From Caballeronia sordidicola (GTDB taxonomy: Bacteria > Pseudomonadota > Gammaproteobacteria > Burkholderiales > Burkholderiaceae), in the NCBI RefSeq assembly GCF_002220365.1, contig NZ_MTHB01000094.1:1-64000 (forward strand): 64,000 nt of DNA. Direction: 5' to 3'. Under the pieces are notes generated by a model, which worked only from the letters and a program-made list of their open reading frames with translations, was not told where the DNA came from and did no database searches. Below, one piece after another: positions 37,795-46,980 of the stretch; the stretch's first letter is position 1; the number at the start of each line of letters is the position of its first letter. The translations under genes and the position numbers were made by a program.

Positions 37795-38957
37795 TGCGAC
37801 GCTCCCCGTTCGAGCACGACGGCATTCGCACACATGCCGTATCGATACTGAACCATACCGTACCCGCTCACCGCCGCGAAGCGCGCGTCGTCCACCTGGC
37901 GTGCACCGGCCTCATGACGCAACTGAGTGATCGCTTCGACAAGGCCATGCATGCCCGCCGCCGCCCCCGCTTGTCCCGCCGACAATTGCCCGCCCGACGT
38001 ATTCACAGGCAAGCGGAGTGACGCAATGCGCTCGTGGATGAACGTGCGCAAGTCAGGCTGGTCATCGGCGAACCCGAGGTCATTGAGTTGCGTGAGGATC
38101 ATCGACGGATAATCGTCATAGACCGAGACGAGGTTCATGTCGGCAGGCTGAAGGTTCGCGTCGCGCCAGAGTGCATCGCTAATGCCGGCAAGTCCCGTGA
38201 CAAGCCCGTCGCCATGTTGATGATCGACGTTATACGACGCACGCAACGCGCGAATGCGAACCGGCAGACGCTCAGCACAACGATGGGTCGACGAAGTCAG
38301 CACAATCGCATTCGCCCCCGACACCACCGGCACGCAATCGAAGCGACATAAGGGTTCAGCAACAGGCGGCGCAGCAAGATAGGTTTCGAGCGTCAAGGGC
38401 TCACGGTAGACGGCCAGCGGATTCATCGACGCCCACTCGCGTTGCGCCATGCACAGCGCCGCATAATCCTCGCGCGTCAATTGCGAGGCGCGCATCTGGC
38501 GTTGCGTGAGCATCGCGAACAGTGGGTTCGGTCCGCCCGTGTTCAACGGCCGCAGATGCGTTCGCGTGGTCACGTTGTAATTCTCGACGAGCGACGTGAA
38601 ATCCGCCGCCTCGAAATGGTCCCCGCTGACCAGGACGATCACGCTTGCGTCGCCGGCCTGAATGGCACGCGCGGCATGCTGCAACAGATTGATCCCGCTT
38701 GCGCCACCGTGACAGTCATCCATGCACCAGCCCACACGCAAACCGGCCCGCCAGGCGAAGTCGATAGCGTGATCCGGCAGCAAGGTGAACGATGCAACGC
38801 CAAGACCGTCAACTTCATTCGTCGACAATTCAGCCTGCGACAGCGCGGCCTTCAAGGCCTGAGCGAGCAAACCCGCCGTACTCGTGCCGGCCGGTGCGTG
38901 ACGCGTGTACGGCACTTCGACCGCCGCCACGATCGACACGCCTGCGAAGTCGTTCAT
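37791..38957 (-). CDS. Thiolase-like protein (SCP2/lipid-transfer type)
   Basis: 388 residues with a thiolase fold: DDCHGGASGINLLQHAARAI holds the nucleophile-position Cys, PVNTSGGQLSAGQAGAAAGMHG the His loop and YRYGMCANAVVLER the C-terminal Cys region. Non-condensing members with a DUF35 partner act as retro-aldol lyases on CoA esters. It lies between GntR and DUF35 genes in one operon. The substrate would be the CoA ester made by the ligase at 35891; this is inference. Confidence 0.86.
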   Translation of the reverse strand: MNDFAGVSIVAAVEVPYTRHAPAGTSTAGLLAQALKAALSQAELSTNEVDGLGVASFTLLPDHAIDFAWRAGLRVGWCMDDCHGGASGINLLQHAARAIQAGDASVIVLVSGDHFEAADFTSLVENYNVTTRTHLRPLNTGGPNPLFAMLTQRQMRASQLTREDYAALCMAQREWASMNPLAVYREPLTLETYLAAPPVAEPLCRFDCVPVVSGANAIVLTSSTHRCAERLPVRIRALRASYNVDHQHGDGLVTGLAGISDALWRDANLQPADMNLVSVYDDYPSMILTQLNDLGFADDQPDLRTFIHERIASLRLPVNTSGGQLSAGQAGAAAGMHGLVEAITQLRHEAGARQVDDARFAAVSGYGMVQYRYGMCANAVVLERGASQ

Positions 38958-38969
38958 TGCGTGGAGGTG

Positions 38970-39674
38970 TCAGACCGCATCGTCACTGTTGAGAAAATAT
39001 TGCTGCTCGGCGTCATCGATAAAACCTTGGGTCGCCGAACGCACCGTCATGGCATCGCGATCCACGAAGCCTTTGAGCAACACCTGCATGCCATCCACAA
39101 TCAGCTTCATCGTGCCCGGCTTCGTCATGGTTCCATGGCGCACTTGGCGCGTGTGATCGGCGAAACGCAGGATCGTGCCTTTCAGCCGCGTATTTAACAC
39201 GCCTTCCAGCCAGATCGCGCGGAACTCGACATTGGCCTCGGTCATCAACCGGATGTCCTTGCGCTCGAACGCGCGACGGCATTTGCGATAAGCCGCACCC
39301 ATGCCGGCGAGTTGTTCATCGGTGAGGACCGCTGCCGCAGCGGCCGCCGCGCCCGGTTCGAGCATGCGGCGCACTTCGAAGATCTCGCGCACATCTTCGG
39401 CGGTCAGCGCAGGCGTGATGAAACCGCGCGTGGTGCCGACCAGATACCCCTCATTCACAAGGCGTAGCAACGCCTGGCGAACTGGCATGCGTGTGCACTC
39501 GAATTCCTCCGCGATCTCGTAGTCGAGCACGCGATCATCGGGGCCAATCTGGCCGCGCTGAAGGCGGCCCAGCACTTCCTGATACACCGACTCCATCAAC
39601 GTGGCCGGGCGCAGCGCGGTCCGGCGCGGCTGCTTGATAACCGTCGGGTCGGCGGTTGCCATGGTGTTCTCCAT
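38970..39674 (-). CDS. GntR family transcriptional regulator, FCD domain
   Basis: 234 residues. The N-terminal winged helix (YQEVLGRLQRGQIGPDDRVLDYEIAEEFECTRMPVRQALLRLVNEGYL) is followed by an FCD effector domain with the usual metal-site Asp/His surroundings (EANVEFRAIWL, DHTRQVRH). An ATG at 39662 with GGAGAA before it competes with 39674 as start. The gene heads the thiolase/DUF35 operon inside the catabolic island. It is the best candidate repressor for the CTGAATTCAG sites, though no such site lies before its own gene. Confidence 0.9.
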   Translation of the reverse strand: MENTMATADPTVIKQPRRTALRPATLMESVYQEVLGRLQRGQIGPDDRVLDYEIAEEFECTRMPVRQALLRLVNEGYLVGTTRGFITPALTAEDVREIFEVRRMLEPGAAAAAAAVLTDEQLAGMGAAYRKCRRAFERKDIRLMTEANVEFRAIWLEGVLNTRLKGTILRFADHTRQVRHGTMTKPGTMKLIVDGMQVLLKGFVDRDAMTVRSATQGFIDDAEQQYFLNSDDAV

Positions 39675-39813
39675 TGTCTGGTCTCGCGATTCGTCGCGAT
39701 TCGTCGTGTTTAGTCACGACTGGCACGCCGCCGCGAAGGCGGCAGTGTCACGCAACTAATAATTGTACTGGCTAGCTTCCGGCCAGCCTCTCAAAGCCCG
39801 CCACGCATGATGC

Positions 39814-41694
39814 TCATGCCGCCTCCTCCAGCTCCGCGGGCGGCCACGGCGTTCCCGCATGATCGCTCGGCACCGCGTCGATCAGCGCGCGCGTGTAAGG
39901 ATGGCGCGGTGCCGCAAACACTTCCTCGGTCAGCCCCTGCTCCACCACTTCACCACGACGCATCACGAGCACACGGCTGCACAAGTAGCGGACCACGGAC
40001 AAATCGTGCGAGATGAGCAACAGCGCAATTTGCCGCTCGCGCCGTAGCTCCAGCAGCAGGTTCAGGATCTGCGCCTGGACGGATACATCGAGCCCCGACA
40101 CGATTTCATCGGCGACGATCAATTGCGGCGATGCACACAGCGCACGCCCAATATTCACGCGCTGCTTCTGACCGCCTGACAACTGCGACGGAAAGCGCGT
40201 GAGGGTATCGGCGGGAAGACCTACGTCGCGTTGCACCGACTGCGCGCGAGCCAGCCGCTGCTTCGCATCGAGCGACGCCACGCCGGCCGCTTCCAGCGCC
40301 TGCGTCAGCAGCCGCTCGACCGAGCGGCGCGGGTTCAGCGCGGACTGCGGATCCTGAAAGATTATCTGCACCTGCTCGCGGGCACGCCGCACGCGCTCCG
40401 CGCTGCCATGCGTCAAATCTTCGCCGCCGATCATCACCCGCCCATCGGTCGGCTGTTCGATACCCATCAAAAGCCGCGCCACCGACGTCTTGCCACTGCC
40501 GCTTTCTCCCACGATCCCGACGAACTCCCCGGGGAAAATCTGCAGCGACAGCGGCTTCACGGCATGGAAAGACGTCTTGCGCTGCCCGAACACCCCGCCG
40601 CGACTCGTATAGGTCAGTGATGCCTCGCGCAGCTCCGCGACCGGTTGTGCGCCCATGACGGGTGCAGGCGGCAACAGCGGCGCCTGCGAATTGTCGACCA
40701 GTGGCGCATGTTCGCACGCCTCGCTGCACGCGACCCGATGCCCATTGGGTGCCGCGCGAGTTTGCAACACAGCGGCGCACGCGGTGCCTGCGCTGGGGCA
40801 ACGCGGCGCGAACCGGCACCCGACGATGCCAGCGAGCGCGGACAAGCCCGGCATTTGCTGAGCGAGTACCGGCAGGCGGCGTCGTGGTCCGGTGAGATCA
40901 GGCGTCGCGTATTTCAACGCTCGCGTGTACGGGTGGCGCGGTTCATCGAGGACATCGCGGGCCGGACCGTACTCGACCAGATCGCCGGCATACATCACCG
41001 CGACGTCATCGCAAACATGCGCAGCCAGCCGCAGATCGTGCGTGATGAGCAGTACGGCAGTCGAATGCACACGCTGTTGTTCCGCGAGCATGCGCATCAC
41101 GCGGGTTTGCGTGACGACATCGAGCGCGGTCGTGGGCTCGTCGGCAATCAGCAGCGCCGGGTTGCTCGCGAAGGCCATCGCGATCAGCACACGTTGGCAT
41201 TGGCCGCCCGAAAGCTGGTGCGGATAGCGCTTGAGCATGTCCCCAGGTACCGGCAATTGCACCGATTCCAGCGCCTTGCGCGCGGTCTCCCAGCGTTCGT
41301 TCGACGGCACGCCCACGCGTGCGAGATGCTCATTGAAGGTATCGGCGATGGTCCACAGCGGGTTCAACGCGGTCAGCGGTTCCTGCGGGATGAACGCGAT
41401 TTTCCGGCCGAGAAGTGCTCGGCGTTTGCTCGCAGACATGGCAAGCATATCCAGTCCGGCGAAGTGCATGCTGCCGCTTGTCACCGTGAAACCGCCAGGC
41501 AACAAGCCCGAGATCAAGCGCGCCAGCATGCTTTTGCCCGCACCCGATTCGCCGACCACGCCCAGCACGCGACCCCGTCCTATCGATAAGGTCAAATCCC
41601 GCAGCGCCGCGACCGGCACGGCGCCCAGCTTCGCAGTCAGCGTCACGCCATCGAGTTGCAGCACAGCTTCAGCGGTTGGTGTCGCCATCATCAT
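39814..41694 (-). CDS. Peptide-type ABC transporter ATP-binding protein, DppD-DppF fusion
   Basis: 626 residues with two complete nucleotide-binding domains that are usually two proteins. Domain 1: Walker A GESGAGKS at 48-55, signature [28 protein letters not shown], then the CRFAPRCPSAGTAC extension. Domain 2: GESGSGKT, QDPQSALNP, signature LSGGQKQRVNIGRAL and LIVADEIVSGLDVS. Three ATGs stand in a row behind AAGGGAGA. The start overlaps the permease stop (ATGA). Last gene of the aldolase-oxidase-importer operon. Confidence 0.92.
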   Translation of the reverse strand: MMMATPTAEAVLQLDGVTLTAKLGAVPVAALRDLTLSIGRGRVLGVVGESGAGKSMLARLISGLLPGGFTVTSGSMHFAGLDMLAMSASKRRALLGRKIAFIPQEPLTALNPLWTIADTFNEHLARVGVPSNERWETARKALESVQLPVPGDMLKRYPHQLSGGQCQRVLIAMAFASNPALLIADEPTTALDVVTQTRVMRMLAEQQRVHSTAVLLITHDLRLAAHVCDDVAVMYAGDLVEYGPARDVLDEPRHPYTRALKYATPDLTGPRRRLPVLAQQMPGLSALAGIVGCRFAPRCPSAGTACAAVLQTRAAPNGHRVACSEACEHAPLVDNSQAPLLPPAPVMGAQPVAELREASLTYTSRGGVFGQRKTSFHAVKPLSLQIFPGEFVGIVGESGSGKTSVARLLMGIEQPTDGRVMIGGEDLTHGSAERVRRAREQVQIIFQDPQSALNPRRSVERLLTQALEAAGVASLDAKQRLARAQSVQRDVGLPADTLTRFPSQLSGGQKQRVNIGRALCASPQLIVADEIVSGLDVSVQAQILNLLLELRRERQIALLLISHDLSVVRYLCSRVLVMRRGEVVEQGLTEEVFAAPRHPYTRALIDAVPSDHAGTPWPPAELEEAA

Positions 41695-42674
41695 TCTCCC
41701 TTGCTGCGCATGCGGGGATCGAGCGCGACGCGCAGGCCGTCGCCGAGAAGGTTGCAGCCAAGCACCGTGATCACGATGGCAAGCACCGGGAACAAGAGTC
41801 CGGACAACGATTCATGCATGGTCACGCGTGCGTCCGCAATCATCACGCCCCACACGGTGACATTGGCCGGCACGCTCAAGCCGATGAAACTCAGCAGCGC
41901 CTCCACGGTGATCGCGACCCCCATTTCGAGCGAGAACAACGTGATCATCAACGGCAGCGCGGCAGGCAATATTTCGCGGAGCATGATCCGCAGATGCGTG
42001 AAGTTAAGCAGTTGCGCCGCGAGCACATAGTCACGCTGACGCACAACCATCACCTCGGAGCGGACGACGCGGCAAAAGCGCGTCCAGTCCACCAGCACGA
42101 TCGACAGGATCACGTTCTCTATGCCAACGCCGAGACTCACCATCAGCACGAGCGACAACACGACCGGCGGAAACGACATCCACAGGTCCACCAGATAACT
42201 GATGCTGCGATCGACCCATCCGCCGAAATAGCCGGCGAGAATTGCCAGCACGCTGCCGACAATTCCCGCGCCAAACGCCGCGATCACCGCGACTGTCAGC
42301 GCGATTCGGCTGCCGTATAACAAGCGCGATAACACGTCACGGCCGAGGCTGTCCGTGCCAAGCGGAAACGCGGCGTCGCCGCCGGCCATCCATGCGGGCG
42401 GCGACAACATGTGCAGCAAATCTTGATCGAGCGGGTTATGCGGCGCGAGCCACGGCGCGAACACGGCGCAGAACAACACGCCCAGCACGATCGCACCGCC
42501 GAGCCACAGGTTGACAGGGGGTTTTCGGCGCACGCGGGCCGATTTGCCGCTGACTGGCGCGAGCGGTGTAGCCGCTTGCGGCGATGGGTCGACTGAAGTG
42601 GATTCGCGCAGCATGTCAGCCTTCATATCGTGCTTCGAACTCAACGGGGTCGTGGACATATCGTGTGTGCTCAT
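41691..42674 (-). CDS. Peptide-type ABC transporter permease (DppC type)
   Basis: 327 residues from the ATG at 42674, which overlaps the upstream stop as ATGA; a much longer reading is rejected. An unusually long polar N-terminus (about 50 residues) precedes the first span (LWLGGAIVLGVLFCAVFAPWLAPHNP). PLGTDSLGRDVLSRLLYGSRIAL and the coupling loop YVLAAQLLNFTHLRIMLREILPAALP are typical. Confidence 0.92.
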   Translation of the reverse strand: MSTHDMSTTPLSSKHDMKADMLRESTSVDPSPQAATPLAPVSGKSARVRRKPPVNLWLGGAIVLGVLFCAVFAPWLAPHNPLDQDLLHMLSPPAWMAGGDAAFPLGTDSLGRDVLSRLLYGSRIALTVAVIAAFGAGIVGSVLAILAGYFGGWVDRSISYLVDLWMSFPPVVLSLVLMVSLGVGIENVILSIVLVDWTRFCRVVRSEVMVVRQRDYVLAAQLLNFTHLRIMLREILPAALPLMITLFSLEMGVAITVEALLSFIGLSVPANVTVWGVMIADARVTMHESLSGLLFPVLAIVITVLGCNLLGDGLRVALDPRMRSKGE

Positions 42675-43690
42675 GCGGTTTTGCGCAGGCGCGGATTCAT
42701 GATCACGTACAGCGTGTCGACAATCGCGTTGATCACCAGCATCAGCGCGCAGAACACGATCGCGATACCCTGGATCAACACCAGGTCGTTGTTGCGCACC
42801 GCCTGCACCATCAAGTTGCCGACGCCGGGAAAGGAGAAAATCATCTCGACCAGCAAAGCGCCGCCGAACAGGAAACCGAACTGCACGCCGATCATGGTCA
42901 GGGCGGGCAATGCTGCGTTCTTCAGCATGTGACGCCACAAGATCCGGCTCTCCGATACCCCGCGCAACCGCGCCACGCCCACATACGACTCATTGCGCTG
43001 ATCGAGCAGGCTCGATCGCAGCACGCGGATCACGAGCGGCGCGAAACCAAACGCCAGCGCGAGCGATGGCAGCACGAGATGACTCGCCGCACTCAGCCAA
43101 TCGCTGAATTGACCCTTGACCAGGAAGTCGATCAGCAAGATGCCGGTAAGGTGCGGCATCGGAATGCCGTCGCCCACGCGGCCGGAAAACGGCAGCACGG
43201 GCAAATACACGCCCAGCAGCGCGATCAACAACAAGGCCCACAAGAACGACGGTACGGACTGCATTAGCACGACGGCAAAGCTGACCGGCAACTCGCCACG
43301 TCGATCGGTGACAGCGTAAGCAAACACGCCGCCCGGCACGCTGATGATCAGCGAGATGACGAGTGCCGCGAGACAGAGTTCAAGCGTCGCTGGCAGGGTC
43401 GAACCGATCAGCGTGGCGACCGGTTGCTGGAACGAAATCGATGCCCCCAGGTTACCGTGCAGCGCATTCACGATCCAGATCAGGAACTGGCTGGGGATCG
43501 GTTTATCGAGGCCGAGCTGATGGCGCAAAAGAGCAGCATCGGCGGGCGTGGCGTTGGGTGGGAGCATCATCGCGAGCGGGTCGGCAGGGATGAGGCGCAG
43601 CACGACGAACACGATCAGCGAGAGCATCAGCAGCGTGGGGATCGCGGCGATGAGCCGGCGCGAAAGAACGGTAGAAATCAGCCGCAGCAT
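42671..43690 (-). CDS. Peptide-type ABC transporter permease (DppB type)
   Basis: 339 residues. It starts at the ATG at 43690, sharing one base with the preceding stop (TGATG), with GGAG before it; a GTG three bases earlier is also possible. LSRRLIAAIPTLLMLSLIVFVVLRLIPADP, LDKPIPSQFLIWIVNALHGNLGASI and VGVARLRGVSESRILWRHMLKNAALP follow the DppB pattern. It forms the channel with the DppC-type protein. Confidence 0.92.
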   Translation of the reverse strand: MLRLISTVLSRRLIAAIPTLLMLSLIVFVVLRLIPADPLAMMLPPNATPADAALLRHQLGLDKPIPSQFLIWIVNALHGNLGASISFQQPVATLIGSTLPATLELCLAALVISLIISVPGGVFAYAVTDRRGELPVSFAVVLMQSVPSFLWALLLIALLGVYLPVLPFSGRVGDGIPMPHLTGILLIDFLVKGQFSDWLSAASHLVLPSLALAFGFAPLVIRVLRSSLLDQRNESYVGVARLRGVSESRILWRHMLKNAALPALTMIGVQFGFLFGGALLVEMIFSFPGVGNLMVQAVRNNDLVLIQGIAIVFCALMLVINAIVDTLYVIMNPRLRKTA

Positions 43691-45126
43691 CACAGCGCTC
43701 CAGTGGGGCTCGACTTGCCGGGCACAGCGTCAACGAACACCTTGCCGGGGTTGAGCAGGTTTGAGGGGTCGAGGGCGCGCTTGATCGCGCGCATTGCGCC
43801 GATCGCACCAGCGTCACGGGTGTAGCCCAGATACGCGCGCTTCTTGCCGCCGATCCCATGTTCCGCGGAAACAGCGCCATGCCAGTCGCGCGTGAGTTCG
43901 TAGACTGCGGCATCGACGTGTTCTTCGAGATCGGGTGGCGCATTCTTCAGATGCGCGATGACATGCAGGTTGCCGTCGCCGAGATGGCCATACACCAGCG
44001 TGCGCATATCGGGCCAGCGCGCGTGCAGCATGGCTTCGCATTGCTCGGCAACCTGGCCGATATCGGCAATCGCAAAGCTGATGTCGAAGCCGATAAGACC
44101 CGGCAGAAGAATCGGGAATTCAGCGGGCGCGTCTCGAACGGCCCAGAAACGGGTGGCATCGGCGGCGGAACTGGCAAGCGAGGCGTTCTCGATCACGCCG
44201 GCATCGAGCATCTCGCCCAGCATGGCTTCGAACTCTTCGGCTTGTCTTTCAGCGTCGGAACCCATGCTTTCCAGCAGCACGTAGAACGCATGCGTTGTGT
44301 CGAGCGGCGCACGCACGGTCTTCACATTTGCGAGCACGTAGTCGTAATAACTCGGCCACATCACTTCGAATGCCGAGACCCCGCCTGACATCCGCGCGCG
44401 GGCATGCTGCAGCAACCGCGTGACGGCTGCGAAGTCAGGGAGCCCGCACCATGCCGTCGATACCCCCAGTGGTTTGGGCGCGAGCCGCATGACCGCGCGC
44501 GTGATCACCCCTAGCGTGCCTTCGCTGCCGATCAACAGGTTCTTCAGGTCATAACCGCTGTTGTTCTTGATCATCTTGTGGAGATCACTGACCAGCGTGC
44601 CGTCTGCGAGAACGGCTTCCAGACCGAGCACATGGTCGCGCGCCATGCCGTATTTGATGACGCGATTTCCGCCGGCGTTGGTGGCGAGGTTGCCGCCGAT
44701 CGTGCAACTGCCGCGCGCGCCGAGATCGAGGGGAAACATCATGCCGGCAGCATCGGCGGCTTCCTGCACGCGTTGCAGCACCGCGCCCGCCTGCACGGTG
44801 ATCGTGCCCGAGACAGTATCGACTTCTTCGATAGCGCTCATCCGTTCAAGGCTCAGCGCCACTTCGCCGCCGAACAGGTTGGCACCACCCGCGAGGCCGG
44901 TCAAACCGCCCTGTGTGACGACCGCCCGCTGGTTGGCATGGCAAAACGCGAGCGCCCGCGATACCTCTTGCGTCGAACGCGGCCGGATCAACGCGATGGG
45001 TTCGGCGCCCGGCGTTCCGCTCCAGTCCCGCACTCGCCGGGTACCGAGATCGGCGCCGGGCGTCACCACATCGGCGCCCAACTCGGCCACCAATCGTTCG
45101 ACGAAACTGCCCGAAGATGACGTCAT
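43690..45126 (-). CDS. FAD-binding oxidoreductase (GlcD / D-2-hydroxyacid dehydrogenase type)
   Basis: 478 residues of the VAO/PCMH family. The FAD-binding domain shows VVTQGGLTGLAGGANLF and RGSCTIGGNLATNAGGNRVIKYGMARDHVLGLE; the C-terminal cap has YGHLGDGNLHV and AEHGIGGKKRAYL, typical of GlcD and D-lactate/D-2-hydroxyglutarate dehydrogenases. It probably oxidises a 2-hydroxy acid from the pathway to a 2-oxo acid, and so may work with the HpcH-type aldolase whose gene ends 7 nt upstream. Confidence 0.9.
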   Translation of the reverse strand: MTSSSGSFVERLVAELGADVVTPGADLGTRRVRDWSGTPGAEPIALIRPRSTQEVSRALAFCHANQRAVVTQGGLTGLAGGANLFGGEVALSLERMSAIEEVDTVSGTITVQAGAVLQRVQEAADAAGMMFPLDLGARGSCTIGGNLATNAGGNRVIKYGMARDHVLGLEAVLADGTLVSDLHKMIKNNSGYDLKNLLIGSEGTLGVITRAVMRLAPKPLGVSTAWCGLPDFAAVTRLLQHARARMSGGVSAFEVMWPSYYDYVLANVKTVRAPLDTTHAFYVLLESMGSDAERQAEEFEAMLGEMLDAGVIENASLASSAADATRFWAVRDAPAEFPILLPGLIGFDISFAIADIGQVAEQCEAMLHARWPDMRTLVYGHLGDGNLHVIAHLKNAPPDLEEHVDAAVYELTRDWHGAVSAEHGIGGKKRAYLGYTRDAGAIGAMRAIKRALDPSNLLNPGKVFVDAVPGKSSPTGAL

Positions 45127-45133
45127 GACTGGC

Positions 45134-45895
45134 TCAATCTTTGAGCGCAGAAACGGCTTGATCGAACCCGGCGCGCACCACTTCGATGTCGCTTGCGGCT
45201 ACTACGAAATCGAAACCCAACGCGCGAGCGGCCAGCGCGTCCTGGGTCGACCCGGTGTAGATGCCGCAGGGAAGATGGTTCGCGCGGGCGGCCTTCAAAA
45301 TGCGCGCGCAGTCCTGCTCGATCACGTCCGGCGCCACATCGCCGCGCGACAAGGACAGGTCGCCCGTGCCGATAAACAGATAGCCCAGCCCTTCCACGGC
45401 GGCGATCGCTTCGACTTGCTCCACGCCCGCGACCGTCTCGATCATGACGCCAATCGAGATCCGCCCGCCATCGTTTTTCATTGCTGCCATGCCGGCTATC
45501 AACGGCCTGACGCCGCCTGCCGAGCGTTGTCCGAAGGGCGGATAGCGGCCGAAGGAGACGGCGCGGCGGGCCTCATCGGCGGATTCGACTAGCGGAACCA
45601 ATGCCGACGCAGCGCCGGCATCCAGCGCTTCGGCAATCGCCTGCCCCGAGTTCTCGCCCACACGCACGATCACCGGAACCTGATACCGCACCTGGCCGAT
45701 CACCGCTTCAAGCGCGGTGCGTTCCCACAACCCATGCTGCCGGTCAATCACGATCAGATCGGGCTCGGCGGTCATGCCAATCTCTACGAGCGGCGTGCTG
45801 CCCATTGCGAACCACACGCACGACAGCGCGCGTTTTTCCGCGAACGCTTTTTGCATCGACTGGGGCGCGGGGCGGACATCGGGAATTTTTTGCAT
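45134..45895 (-). CDS. HpcH/HpaI family aldolase
   Basis: 253 residues, class II (metal-dependent) pyruvate aldolase fold. Visible: DRQHGLWERTALEAVIGQV (catalytic-His region), VIVRVGENSGQAIAEALDAGAASALVPLVES, a metal-site Glu in GVMIETVAGVEQVEAIAAVEGLGYLFIGTGDLS. Such enzymes cleave 4-hydroxy-2-oxo acids to pyruvate plus an aldehyde. First gene of the operon, about 105 nt after the CTGAATTCAG promoter. It may also be a malyl-CoA/citryl lyase relative, which is less likely. Confidence 0.9.
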   Translation of the reverse strand: MQKIPDVRPAPQSMQKAFAEKRALSCVWFAMGSTPLVEIGMTAEPDLIVIDRQHGLWERTALEAVIGQVRYQVPVIVRVGENSGQAIAEALDAGAASALVPLVESADEARRAVSFGRYPPFGQRSAGGVRPLIAGMAAMKNDGGRISIGVMIETVAGVEQVEAIAAVEGLGYLFIGTGDLSLSRGDVAPDVIEQDCARILKAARANHLPCGIYTGSTQDALAARALGFDFVVAASDIEVVRAGFDQAVSALKD

Positions 45896-45991
45896 CGTAT
45901 AGTTGCGAGGACTTCTTCAGAAAGCGGGTTGGAGTGCGCGGGTTGAACCGCGCGGGTCGGAACTCAATCAACTGACCTGCGACCGCGTTTA

Positions 45992-46035
45992 CAACATTCT
46001 GAATTCAGATTATTGGGTTAAAAATTGGACGTCAA
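45992..46035 (-). promoter_or_regulatory. Promoter with CTGAATTCAG operator for the aldolase-oxidase-importer operon
   Basis: Minus strand: TTGACG (46035-46030), 17 bp, TAATCT (46012-46007), palindrome 45999-46008. Same spacing and same 22-bp block as at the porin promoter. It drives 45895 down to 39814. Confidence 0.78.
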
Positions 46036-46041
46036 GCGTTT

Positions 46042-46980
46042 TCAACTCCCGTCCTCTATGTTCAACACGATCCGGCCCCGTGTGATCTGACCCGCTTCAA
46101 ACTGGCGGTGTGCATCGGCGGCGTCGGCGAGTGGGAGCGTGGTCATTACGCTCGGTGTGAGTGCGCCTTCGGTGGCGAGTTGCGCGACGGCATGGAGCGC
46201 TTCCGAGTCGTCGGGAATCATTGCGCGCGTGACGGTGACGCCGTATTGTCCGGCCTGGTTTTCAAACGGCGTCGCAGTCAGGTAGACGAGCTGGCCACCC
46301 GCTTTCAATACCTGATACGACCGAGCGTGCGTCTCGCCGCCAATCAGGTCGAACACGACATCGAAATGACGCAGCACGCTGAAGTCATCGCGGTCGTAGG
46401 CCACCGCTCGATGCGCGCCGAGCCCCAGCACATAGTCGATATTCGCCGCGCGACAGGTCGTTGTAACGTTGAGCCCGCGATGACGCGCGAGCTGGATCAT
46501 CTGGCTGCCAACCGCGCCCGCGCCGCCATGAATCAGCACGCTCATGCCTTTCGATAGCCTCGCGGTCCGGCACATCGAGATCCAGGCGCTGATGCCAGGC
46601 TGGAGCAACGCGGCGGCTTGCGAGGTCGAAAGATTCGAAGGCTTTTTCACCACGCGTGATGGCGCACAAACGATCGCTTCGGCGTAGGTCCCGCTGCGCA
46701 TCGGATCAGCCGCGACGCAAACTTCATCGCCTGATGAAAACCCCGCAACCCCCTCGCCGATTTGATCGATGACACCTACGCCGTCACGTCCCGGGATCTT
46801 CGGGAATGTCAGCGAGAAATGCGCTTGCAAGGCGCCGGAGCGCAGCTTTGCATCGATCGGCGATACCCCCGCGGCCCTCAGCCGAACACGAACTTCGTTC
46901 GGTCCCGCAACAGGGTCATCGAGCGTGACGACTTCGAGGACATCCGGCGTGCCGTACTGCGAATACTGGATCGCTTTCAT
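46042..46980 (-). CDS. NADP-dependent oxidoreductase, quinone-oxidoreductase-like MDR
   Basis: 312 residues of the zinc-free medium-chain dehydrogenase family. Seen: YGTPDVLEVVTLDDPVAGPNEVRVRLRAAGVSPIDAKLRSG, FPKIPGRDGVGVIDQIG and the nucleotide motif HGGAGAVGSQMIQLARHRG. It reduces an enone or quinone-like intermediate with NADPH. The start overlaps the SRPBCC stop (ATGA). It ends just beyond the promoter that serves the next operon. Confidence 0.9.
   Translation of the reverse strand: MKAIQYSQYGTPDVLEVVTLDDPVAGPNEVRVRLRAAGVSPIDAKLRSGALQAHFSLTFPKIPGRDGVGVIDQIGEGVAGFSSGDEVCVAADPMRSGTYAEAIVCAPSRVVKKPSNLSTSQAAALLQPGISAWISMCRTARLSKGMSVLIHGGAGAVGSQMIQLARHRGLNVTTTCRAANIDYVLGLGAHRAVAYDRDDFSVLRHFDVVFDLIGGETHARSYQVLKAGGQLVYLTATPFENQAGQYGVTVTRAMIPDDSEALHAVAQLATEGALTPSVMTTLPLADAADAHRQFEAGQITRGRIVLNIEDGS

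Noticed and set aside
39728-39743. GC-rich hairpin (GCCGCC/GGCGGC) between the GntR gene and the importer operon as a terminator
   Set aside because: No T-run follows on either strand; it may still slow transcription but is not a standard terminator.
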